Part shown: positions 27,196-34,784 of the stretch, piece after piece
Layout of the letters: each line of letters opens with the position of its first letter
Numbering within the stretch: the stretch's first letter is position 1
Translations under genes and position numbers: made by a program
The notes under the pieces: model-generated
What the model saw: only the letters and a program-made list of their open reading frames with translations
What the model was told of the DNA's origin: nothing
Databases searched by the model: none
DNA from: Paracoccaceae bacterium
Lineage (GTDB): Bacteria > Pseudomonadota > Alphaproteobacteria > Rhodobacterales > Rhodobacteraceae
Length of the DNA stretch: 36,639 nucleotides
Direction: 5' to 3'
NCBI GenBank assembly: GCA_026709265.1
Contig: JAPOTI010000009.1
Location: forward strand, 1-36,639

Positions 27196-28002
27196 TTGGA
27201 ATCCATCAAACGCACGGACCGCGGACTTTGTGCCCCGCCCGCTTCCGCCTGTGCCGGTCGCATGAATACACAAGGAATTTCTGTCTTCTATGGTGCCACC
27301 TGTCCAGACATTGTGCTGGCTGAAGTGCGCCCACCAGTTGGCAGCTTTGTCGCCCTTGCCTGTTTCGAGATCATCCGGCTGCTCCGGTTGCTGGATCTCA
27401 CAGCTTTTGGAGATGTGCATCAGTTTGGCAGTATTTTTGACTCGGATTATACCGCTCTTCTCGAGCGGTTGGGCTTCCTCAAAACGCTTTGCCAGCGTAT
27501 GATCGACCCGGTTATGCCGGATGATGAAGAAACAGATTATCTGCCGACCTAGGCCATCGCAGATTATCTTGCTTTTGAAAGCCAGGTGGCGTTGGACGGT
27601 ATTCTCTATCCTTCCGTCCAGGTTGATATGAACGGGTTGAATCTCGTGCTGTTCCACAAATCAGCGCGCCGTGCTGAACTGGATATTCCCGAAGGGACTG
27701 AAATTGACGGGATGATTTACTATTCTACGGAGGACGGTGACGAATTGGACCCGACTGTCTTGGAGACACCACCGCCCGCAAAGGAGGAAGGGACCGAAAA
27801 AGACAGTGCCGATCCTTTCAAACAAGGATCAATCCCTCGAGACGGTCGGGGTCAGTTCAATCATGACTCTCGCAAAATAACCTTAAGGATTGACCCGGAG
27901 TCCGTACGGGTTCATCAAGTCCAGGCTTTGGCTATCAAAACAGATGAAGCTAGGGTCAACCGCCACCGTTCGGAGACAGATGACTCGCAAGCCCTGTTCT
28001 GA
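27196..28002 (+). pseudogene. RES-domain protein, broken by an amber codon
   Basis: Conceptual translation matches the RES family: GRMNTQGISVFYGAT, EVRPPVGS, RLLDLTAFGDVHQFGSIFD, DPVMPDDEETDYLPT and LDGILYPSVQ appear in order in one frame. RES proteins include NAD-degrading or ADP-ribosylating toxins such as MbcT and ParT. The frame is interrupted only by TAG at 27550-27552, where relatives have Gln (CAG) in the context DYL.TQAIADYLA, so a single C-to-T change inactivated it. The upstream part is also missing: the frame begins only at a weak TTG, with an in-frame stop at 27178-27180. No antitoxin gene lies next to it. The long open frame on the opposite strand is a shadow. Confidence 0.75.
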
Positions 28003-28671
28003 GACCATGTTGGATTCGGCCCCGGTATTGGAAAATATCGCAAAGAACCAACATAAAGACCTCCGCGAAAATCACCCCGCGCCGATTCCATCGCCCGGAA
28101 GCTTGACATCCTTTCGCCATATGATCATATCCGGTCTTAGAAATCTGGTTTCATCAAATTGATTTGTAGAAGATATCGATTATAGCGATGCGCGGCCCCG
28201 GCACCCTTCCCATTGTCTGACTCCCCACACGCCTGCCGTGTCGTGATGTGTCGTAGTCGCCCCAATGTCGGGCAATGTTGAGGATGTGGTGAATTCTGGC
28301 GGTCGTCAGGAATCCCGACGAAGATATATCACCAGACGCCCGATGATCCGCCGCAAAGCGTTCCCGATCGGGAGATACCAGAACAGCTTGGGACAATGTT
28401 CAAACGGCTCGAGGGTTGTTTGGGCGGGAGTGGTTCTCGTATGGTGGGCTTGTGAATTTTCAACCTCTTGAAAACGCGTGGTTTTCTGATTCCTCATGGT
28501 GTGCGTTTGGGTGATTTGGCGGAATCCTGGGAAAAATCGTGGGATTTGACCCGATCGGGGGGAGTCATTGGGTCTGTCTGCCAGATAGGGTCGCGTGTTC
28601 CAGAACGAACATTCTCCATGATGGAGACCCCTGAGACGGAACACTCTGATGACCCATTGACACTCTGACAC
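28003..28671. other. Gene-free region with repeat R1 copy B
   Basis: I find no gene. Open frames on the minus strand have no recognisable domain. The stretch carries the second R1 repeat and then becomes more G+C-rich as it enters the transposase fragments. Confidence 0.45.
28424..28560 (+). repeat. Dispersed repeat R1, copy B
   Basis: Inverted relative to copy A at 2836-2949. This copy is about 20 bases longer, with an extra segment before the shared gggatttgacccga end. It lies just upstream of the transposase-fragment cluster. Confidence 0.85.
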
Positions 28672-28992
28672 CCCTGTTGCCAAGACCGATCTGGACAGGG
28701 TGCAGGTGCGGCAGCGGGTCGTGGACACCCTGCGGCGGTCGCTGTGCAGTTGCCGGACACGGGCCTCAAAGAGGATCTGGCGCGCCTGTTGTGGGAGGAT
28801 CCGCATCAGGCGGAGCTTGATCTGCGTGATGCGGTCGCGGGTCTGGCCCGTGGGCTGTTGGGTCAGGCCTTTGCGGCGTTGGATGATCATGGGGATCGGG
28901 TGCAGATTGATGGCAAGATCTATCGCCAGATGGCGACCTCACCGGGCCAGGCGACGACCCTGTTCGGGACCGTGACTGTGGCGCGTCAATAA
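28672..28992 (+). pseudogene. ISKra4-like transposase N-terminal fragment
   Basis: About 100 codons split between two frames, with a frameshift near 28745-28760. The second part reads LKEDLARLLWEDPHQAELD, then DGKIYRQMATS and LFGTVTVARQ, resembling the N-terminal region of ISKra4-family transposases, where a DG.xYR segment precedes FGPVxVxRxxYR. Coding stops where the inverted repeat begins. No catalytic domain remains, so it is dead. The family assignment is by pattern only. Confidence 0.5.
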
Positions 28993-29032
28993 AGCTGAGA
29001 ATTTGCGACAAACAGGGTGAGAATTCTGGGAG
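28973..29032 (+). repeat. Left arm of 58-60-bp inverted repeat
   Basis: It matches the reverse complement of 30161-30221 with only a handful of mismatches. The core reads gtcaataaagctgagaattt and then continues with a second tgagaatt motif 22 bases later. Long ends with internal subrepeats are known in IS21-type elements, but the family is not certain. Confidence 0.85.
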
Positions 29033-29141
29033 ACGTGTCCACTCCGTGATGCACCGACTCTGGCTTCCTCACAACGTAGATACCATGATCCTTTCCGGGG
29101 GCGGTTTCGGTGGAGTCCTGCGTTCAAACCGTTCACTTGAC

Positions 29142-29190
29142 CCCGGCACGGTCACGGATACCGGTGACCTCCGTTCCCTGGCCGTGCCCC
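29142..29190 (+). ncRNA. Structured leader of IS110-like fragment (bridge RNA candidate)
   Basis: GGCACGG (29145-29151) pairs with CCGTGCC (29182-29188), enclosing a smaller TCAC/GTGA hairpin. It lies within the 180-base non-coding stretch before an IS110-type transposase start, where IS110-group elements encode their guide (bridge) RNA. The identity is inferred from position and structure only. Confidence 0.3.
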
Positions 29191-29210
29191 GAGTCTGAAA
29201 GGAGAACACC

Positions 29211-29624
29211 CTGCCACAGACCCTCAACGATGTCACGCCGTCCGGAGACACTGCCGGGGCCCTGTCTGTCGCTGTCGAGGTCAGTACCCAGAGCTGGGGG
29301 GTCGGGGTCTCCATCCCCGGTGCCCCCAACACGGCCCGCATCCACACGCTGGGGGCGGGCGACACGGCGGGCCTGATTGCCAGGATCCGCAAGGCCCAGG
29401 ACATGACAACAGACCGGATCCTGCTGACCGATGACGTCGGCACTGAAGGGTTCTGGCTGGCCCGCTGGCGGCACCAGGAGGCCCCCGACATCGCCATCGT
29501 GATGTGTGATCCGGCCAGCCTTGAGGTCGTGCGCCGGGCCCAGGTGGCCAGGACCGACCCGATCGATGCCCGGCGCAGGGTCCGGGCCCTCGTGGCCTGG
29601 GACCTATCAATGTCACAGACTTGA
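29211..29624 (+). pseudogene. IS110-family transposase N-terminal fragment
   Basis: About 137 codons of the DEDD/RuvC-like N-terminal domain: AVEVSTQSWGVGVSIPGAP, then LLTDDVGTEGFWLARW, then DPASLEVVRRAQVARTDPID, followed by ALVAW. IS110 recombinases show the same order, with acidic catalytic residues and an ARTDxID motif. The coding continues only to TGA 29622-29624, where sequence from the opposite-strand Tn5-like fragment begins, so the C-terminal serine domain is gone. A GAAAGGAG ribosome site precedes a CTG codon at 29211, so the original ATG may have mutated or a non-standard start was used. Confidence 0.65.
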
Positions 29625-30160
29625 CTCTGCATTATTCTCCTGCCTTCTGATCTTTTCCCATGTCCTGATTGCCAACACGCTTTCGGCGTGGGTCCGCATG
29701 CCCTGCCACAGCTTTTCTGTCCCGGGCAGTGGCTGATGCTTTGCGGGATGGAACCCGGCCAGACCCCCGGTCAGGACCACGAACCGCTCGATCGTCATCG
29801 CCCGGGCCTCCGCTGGTGGGGCCCGGGCCTTGAGGACGCCCCGCTTGGTCGCGCGGACACAGAGCCCCGTGATCTTGTCCTGGCACACGAAGCGGCGCGC
29901 GGGCTCACCGGCCCGCGCGCGCGCGAGATGGGTGAGATCCCAGACCCGGAAGGCGGTGATGGCATGATCGGCGAAGCCTTTCCTGAGATCATCGACCGGG
30001 TCGAGATGGCGGTCTTCGATCCGTGTGCCCTGTTTGAGGGCATGAAAGAAGCGCGCGATGCGCCAGCGCAGTTCGTACCCGTGCAGGACGGGGGTTGCAC
30101 AGTCGAGATCGGCCGCATCCCCGCCCATCGCCTGCGGGGAGAGGGGCAACATCCGCCGCT
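29613..30160 (-). pseudogene. Tn5/IS4-type transposase C-terminal fragment
   Basis: Only the C-terminal third of a transposase remains. The YREK region reads YELRWRIARFFHALKQG and is followed by FVVLTGGLAGFHPAKH and PGTEKLWQGM, matching the order in Tn5-type transposases. In the YREK signature the tyrosine, arginine and lysine are kept, but the catalytic Glu is Ala (RWRIA instead of RWRIE). With the N-terminal domain and both catalytic Asp residues missing, it cannot work. The reading frame continues into the right inverted repeat, giving a chimeric N-terminus. Confidence 0.6.
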
Positions 30161-30221
30161 CCCCAGAATTCTCATCCTGTTTGCCGCAAATTCTCAGCTT
30201 GATTGACACGCCACAGTCCCC
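30161..30221 (-). repeat. Right arm of 58-60-bp inverted repeat
   Basis: Mirror of 28973-29032. The arms enclose 1.1 kb containing fragments of two unrelated transposases on opposite strands. The element that owned these ends has lost its own transposase or was used as a landing pad. Confidence 0.85.
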
Positions 30222-30571
30222 ACACTTTGCGGTACTCTCCTAATATGTGATCTACATCCATCACCCTGAACGGGAAGTGGGTTTGACAACCCACGCATAT
30301 GCCTTCCTGTTCACCATAAAGGCTCAGGCGGTGAGTTCCGCTTTGTATCGAACATCATCAATTCCCCTCTGTCCGACAAATCCAATCACCAGATCGGCAG
30401 GAGTGCGTCTGTGTGGGCTGCAGCCGGAGCAAGGGCGCGAAGACGATGGCGGAGTGGCGGGCGGGGTGATGTGGACAAGGCGTGGGCCGCCCGGTAAAGA
30501 AGGTGTCTCGGGCGGATTGACAGGGCAGGATTAGGGGCGGCGGGATAATGGATACTGCTGAATGAATAACG
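30222..30571. other. Leader region of four-gene operon
   Basis: No gene. A perfect hairpin GTGGGTT-tgac-AACCCAC lies at 30277-30294. TTGACA at 30517-30522 and GATAAT at 30544-30549 are separated by 21 bases, too long for a standard promoter. An ATG at 30548 opens a five-codon frame (MDTAE) 24 bases before the real start, whose first residues are MDTSE, so a short duplication or leader peptide is possible. Confidence 0.4.
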
Positions 30572-31879
30572 ATGGATACTTCAGAGGGCCGGCAAACCCA
30601 AACAATTGTTGCCAACATCAGCCGTGGCACCGTTGTCACCTACGGTGACATTGCGGCTGAGGTTTATGGTAAACCAGGCAAAGCCAGGGCTGTCACTGAA
30701 ACGATCAAGAAGGCAACTCAAGACGATCCGGACACCTTCCCTTGGTGGCGGGTTGTGAATCGAGAGTGGAGGCCAACCCAAACACCACCCGGAGCTCGAG
30801 AGCGGCTCACGGCGGAAGGGGTCGCATTCACTGATGACGGTGCTGTTGCCCCGGCGCATCGGAGCTCCATTGCGACAGAAGTACGGATGTCAGAACAACA
30901 CCATGAGTTGTTTCACTATACCAACCTTGGAGCCTTTGAGGGGGTGCTGACATCAGACAACCTGTGGGCAACGCATGTGTCCCATCTCAACGATTCATCG
31001 GAATTCAACCTGATGTGGGAAATGATTGTGCCACACTTGACTGGATACTTGTACGAAGCGGTCGAGCAACATCCAGGTTATAGTAAGCAAATTCAGAAAA
31101 CCCCCAGAAGCCGTGAAACATACGCAAAGGCGGCCGGCCTTGATGCCAACACATTTGTTGAAATTATGAGATCAGGAATCTTCAAACATGTGTCGCCCTT
31201 CGTTGCGTGTTTCACGACCCATACGGAAGAGTATGACCAAAAACACCGACTGCTCAGCCAGTGGCGGGGGTATGGCGATGACGGGGTCGCCATTGTGTTT
31301 GATCGTAAGAAAATGGAGGACCTACTGGAGCAGGAGAAAGCACGATTTGATTATTTGGGATGCACATTGGTCGAGGCGGTCTATTACACGGATGGTTTGG
31401 ATATACAGAAACAGTTCCCAAGCCTCTTTGGCGTACTGCGAGAGTGGGCTCCTGTTGCCATTTCAGAATCGCTGCTTACACAGGAGGCCGATAGGATGGC
31501 CGGTGATATCCTCAAAAAGTTAGCAATTGAGCTTTTTCAGGCTGTCGGGACATTGAAACATCAGGCCTTCAAGGAAGAGAGAGAGCATCGCATCATTGCC
31601 GGGCCGGCCAAACAGCATCATTCTCAGATATCACAACATCCAGGATTCAAGGAAACATACTTTCGCCACGGGGCATGTGGATCGATTCCTTACATCAAAC
31701 TCTTTGAGGGTGATGCGGCGTTGCCGATATCCAAAGTATTGGTTGGTCCTTCAAGGAATCAGGTTGCCAATAGGCTCAAAGTGAAGACAATGCTGGAGCA
31801 CAAGAAACGCAATGCTCAAATTGCCCTTGAGGTGTCTGAGATACCATTTGTGGGTCCGGCTGAGTTTCTAGCAATATGA
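30572..31879 (+). CDS. Alkyltransferase-like DNA-binding domain fused to DUF2971
   Basis: A 435-residue two-domain protein. Residues 10-90 resemble the DNA-binding half of O6-alkylguanine transferases and alkyltransferase-like proteins (GTVVTYGDIAAEVYG at 19-33). The active-site PCHRV is PWWRV at 57-61, so the acceptor Cys is lost; alkyltransferase-like proteins also have Trp there. From about 111 the protein matches DUF2971: ELFHYTNLGAFEGVL, LWATHVSHLNDSSEF, then LLSQWRGYGDDGVAIVFD. DUF2971 has no firmly established reaction. The natural reading is a DNA-lesion or modified-base sensor tethered to an effector. Met106 at 30887 could allow the DUF2971 part to be made alone. The stop overlaps the next start (ATGA). 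Confidence 0.72.
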   Translation: MDTSEGRQTQTIVANISRGTVVTYGDIAAEVYGKPGKARAVTETIKKATQDDPDTFPWWRVVNREWRPTQTPPGARERLTAEGVAFTDDGAVAPAHRSSIATEVRMSEQHHELFHYTNLGAFEGVLTSDNLWATHVSHLNDSSEFNLMWEMIVPHLTGYLYEAVEQHPGYSKQIQKTPRSRETYAKAAGLDANTFVEIMRSGIFKHVSPFVACFTTHTEEYDQKHRLLSQWRGYGDDGVAIVFDRKKMEDLLEQEKARFDYLGCTLVEAVYYTDGLDIQKQFPSLFGVLREWAPVAISESLLTQEADRMAGDILKKLAIELFQAVGTLKHQAFKEEREHRIIAGPAKQHHSQISQHPGFKETYFRHGACGSIPYIKLFEGDAALPISKVLVGPSRNQVANRLKVKTMLEHKKRNAQIALEVSEIPFVGPAEFLAI

Positions 31880-32139
31880 GATTGGCCCCATTAAAGCACA
31901 GTATGCACGTTATCTCAAAGCGCACGCCGCGGAAATGGCGTCACACATTCAGAAGCTGGCAGAGCTCAAAACTCCTTGAGCAACACCTTGAGGGCATCGG
32001 ACAGTTTGCTGTGAAAATAGCACCATATTTTCACGTGATCATGGGGGTTTGTTGGGATTCACTCGGCCAGGTGAGAGTGATTTACAGGCCACCAACCGCT
32101 GCACCAGGGTTCCACCTTGGGGAACAAGGCAAGAAATGA
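31876..32139 (+). CDS. Small basic protein coupled between DUF2971 and TrlF genes
   Basis: An 87-residue basic protein with no domain I recognise. It begins KHSMHVISKRTPRKWRHTF after a short leader and contains a hydrophobic stretch FAVKIAPYFHVIMGVCW. Its ATG overlaps the upstream stop by 4 bases and its stop overlaps the downstream ATG by 4 bases. Two exact ATGA junctions argue that it is translated, filling what would otherwise be a 256-base gap in a tightly packed operon. Without a homologue it could be a small effector, an inhibitor of one partner, or only a translational relay. Confidence 0.5.
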   Translation: MRLAPLKHSMHVISKRTPRKWRHTFRSWQSSKLLEQHLEGIGQFAVKIAPYFHVIMGVCWDSLGQVRVIYRPPTAAPGFHLGEQGKK

Positions 32140-34784
32140 ATGCCGAGAACCACAGATACGCACAGTTCTGGAAATGTGCCCTGCAGGTCAGTCCTCATCG
32201 CTATAGTGCCGACTATCGCGGAAAGGACCACGGTATGGATGCCGGCACGTATGCCTCTGCGCTCCGGGATGTCTGCCTTGCTGAATCGATCAAAATAGTG
32301 GGGATAGCAGATCACGGCAGCGTCACAGATGCAGAGACTGTGCGAAAAGTATTGTCTGCCGCCGATATTGTGGTCTTTCCAGGATTCGAAATCGCCACCA
32401 CCGAGAAGGTCCACTGGGTCTGTCTCTTCCCGGAAGATGAGAGCGAGCAGAAGCTTGAACGCTATCTGGGCAAGCTGTCACTGACTGATCCGGAAGACGG
32501 TATCCGGCCGTCAAAGCTGGGTGGGCAGGATCTGCTCGCGTGTGTCGAAGAACTGGGAGGATTCTGTTTTGCCGCTCATGTCACATCACAACGAGGTTTG
32601 CTGAAAGGAACCTTTGACAATCTCTGGCGGGATTCCCGTCTTCGTGCGGCCCAGATTCCGGGCAGCGTTCGTGATCTGCCACCGCAGTATCGGCAAATCG
32701 CCTTGAATGAGAATGGTGATTACCGGCGTAGCCAGCCAATGGCATTGATCAACGCGAAGGATGTCGCAACTCCAGAGGATCTAAGGGACCCGAGAGCATC
32801 ATGTCTCATCAAGATGACGCGTCCCTGCTTTTCGTCATTTCTTATGGCCTTCAAGGATGCAGAATCGCGCGTGCGCCGGTCAAGTCAGATTCAGGAGCGT
32901 CATTTCAGCCGGATTGAGAGCATAGGCATAGAAGGCGGTTATCTTGATGGAGTGACTGCCGTGATGTCCCGGCACTTGAATGCCGTCATTGGCGGACGTG
33001 GTGCCGGCAAGACGACTTTGCTGGAGTGTCTCAGATATGCGTTGGATATTCCGCACAAAGGTGTGGATGCCGTCCAGCAAGGCGATCGGATCTTGAAAGA
33101 GAACCTTGGCAAGGCCGGCGGGCGGGTCATACTGAAACTGCGCTCGTCAGCCAATCACATGAAGCCGTACACAGTGATTCGTCGCTACGGCGAACCGCCA
33201 CGTGTCATTGACGAACAAAACAATGAATCGATTCTCCATCCCGGCAAAGACCTGCTTCCCGGGGTGGAGATCTATGGACAAAACGAAATCCACGAGCTTG
33301 CAAAAGACCGCAACACCCGCGCACGTATTCTGGACCGTTTTTTGCCGGATCACGCCGCGCAAGAAACGCAGCTTCGTTTTGCTTTGCGCAAGCTCAAGGA
33401 GAACGGTGAGCACCTAGTCAGGGTTCGGGAACAAAGGGATGAGGCGGAAGGGCGGCTCGCGCAATTGCCCAAGCTCGAAGAGCGGGTGCGGCAATTCCGG
33501 GAGCAGGGCCTGGACGAGACACTCAAGCATGTGCCGCTCCTCGAGAAGGAGCGGCAACTTTGCCCGAGGATTCGTGAAGAGGTGAACTGTGCTCGTCAGG
33601 CGGCAGTTCAGTTTGAAGAATCCCTGCCCGATCTGGTTTTCCTCGGTGACAGGGCACTGGAGGATCTGCCACATGCCCAATTGTTTTTGGACTGCCGACA
33701 ACTTCTGGAGAGTCTTGAAACAACCCTGCGCCAGCAACTGAAGGAGATCGGTGCGTCAATTGAAGAGACAGAAAAGTCACTTGATTGCCTGATCCAGACG
33801 CTCTCAGAGTCACTGGACGTGTCTGAAGCCCAACTCGAGGCAGACTTCGACAAACTTCCCGAGGTCGCAGGGAAGGACGGGAAGGAAGTCGGCCGTACAT
33901 ATCAGCAACTGCTCCGCCAGATCGAGCAGGTCCGCCCGTCACAAACGCGCCTGAAGACTCTGGATGCTTTGGTCAATGAGCTTGAGCAGACCCGGCGCAA
34001 TCTGTTGGGGGAGATCGCAGACATGCGCCATGCGCGAACCCGCACAAAACAGGATGCCGTCCAGGGTCTCAATAAACGCCTCAAGGGCAAACTGCGCATC
34101 ACGGTCGTGCCCAATGGTTTGCGTCAGCCTTTGCGCGATTTTTTCCAGGATCTGCCTGGATTTGGAACGAAACGAACCGAGTGGATCGATCAGGCGCACG
34201 ATCTCACCGTGGCGGGCCTGGTTGAGTCCATTGATGAGGGAAAGGACTCCCTTCTGAAGAGGGAATGGGGCCTGACTCCCGGACTTGCTGAGACACTGTC
34301 CCGCCTGACACTCGCACAGCGGTATGCGTTGCAGGCGATGGACCTTGAGGATCGTGCCGACATTGAACTCAACGTATCCTCCTCCGGCGAACAGTTCCGG
34401 GATCTGGATTGCCTGTCGACTGGACAGCAGTGCACAGCGATTTTGCATCTGCTTCTCCTTGACAACGCCGACCCTTTGATCATGGATCAGCCCGAGGACA
34501 ATTTGGACAATGCCTTCATTGCCGACCGGATCGTGCAGGAGCTGCGCTCGGCGAAACTTGAACGTCAGTTTGTATTCGTGACGCACAACGCCAACATTCC
34601 GGTCTTTGGTGATGCGGAGTGGATCGGGGTGTGCTCTTCTGATACGCAGGATCGGGGTGAGTTGCGCGCCGATCGGCAAGGATCGATTGACATTCCGGAA
34701 ATTCGTGATCAGGTGGCCACCGTTCTGGAGGGCGGCAGGGAAGCGTTCATGCGGCGCAAAGAGACGTACGGGTTTGATTTCTGA
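32136..34784 (+). CDS. TrlF-type PHP domain plus SMC-like ATPase
   Basis: An 882-residue protein. The N-terminal 250 residues form a PHP-like phosphoesterase domain (VGIADHG at 55-61, FPGFEIATTEKVHWVCLFPE at 81-100), but the first metal motif DxHxH is ALQVS at 15-19. An ABC/SMC-type ATPase is split around a coiled coil: Walker A GGRGAGKTT at 286-294, about 350 coiled-coil residues rich in Leu, Glu and Arg, signature LSTGQQ at 760-765 and Walker B LIMDQPEDNLD at 781-791. This is the TrlF-family plan. Relatives are Rad50/SMC-like DNA- or RNA-sensing ATPases. The frame is open from 32049, but ATG 32136 overlaps the preceding stop. The stop shares a base with the next ATG. Confidence 0.8.
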   Translation: MNAENHRYAQFWKCALQVSPHRYSADYRGKDHGMDAGTYASALRDVCLAESIKIVGIADHGSVTDAETVRKVLSAADIVVFPGFEIATTEKVHWVCLFPEDESEQKLERYLGKLSLTDPEDGIRPSKLGGQDLLACVEELGGFCFAAHVTSQRGLLKGTFDNLWRDSRLRAAQIPGSVRDLPPQYRQIALNENGDYRRSQPMALINAKDVATPEDLRDPRASCLIKMTRPCFSSFLMAFKDAESRVRRSSQIQERHFSRIESIGIEGGYLDGVTAVMSRHLNAVIGGRGAGKTTLLECLRYALDIPHKGVDAVQQGDRILKENLGKAGGRVILKLRSSANHMKPYTVIRRYGEPPRVIDEQNNESILHPGKDLLPGVEIYGQNEIHELAKDRNTRARILDRFLPDHAAQETQLRFALRKLKENGEHLVRVREQRDEAEGRLAQLPKLEERVRQFREQGLDETLKHVPLLEKERQLCPRIREEVNCARQAAVQFEESLPDLVFLGDRALEDLPHAQLFLDCRQLLESLETTLRQQLKEIGASIEETEKSLDCLIQTLSESLDVSEAQLEADFDKLPEVAGKDGKEVGRTYQQLLRQIEQVRPSQTRLKTLDALVNELEQTRRNLLGEIADMRHARTRTKQDAVQGLNKRLKGKLRITVVPNGLRQPLRDFFQDLPGFGTKRTEWIDQAHDLTVAGLVESIDEGKDSLLKREWGLTPGLAETLSRLTLAQRYALQAMDLEDRADIELNVSSSGEQFRDLDCLSTGQQCTAILHLLLLDNADPLIMDQPEDNLDNAFIADRIVQELRSAKLERQFVFVTHNANIPVFGDAEWIGVCSSDTQDRGELRADRQGSIDIPEIRDQVATVLEGGREAFMRRKETYGFDF

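Noticed and set aside
27109-27657. 182-codon minus-strand open frame
   Set aside because: It is antisense to the RES-domain sequence, which has clear family blocks in the plus frame.
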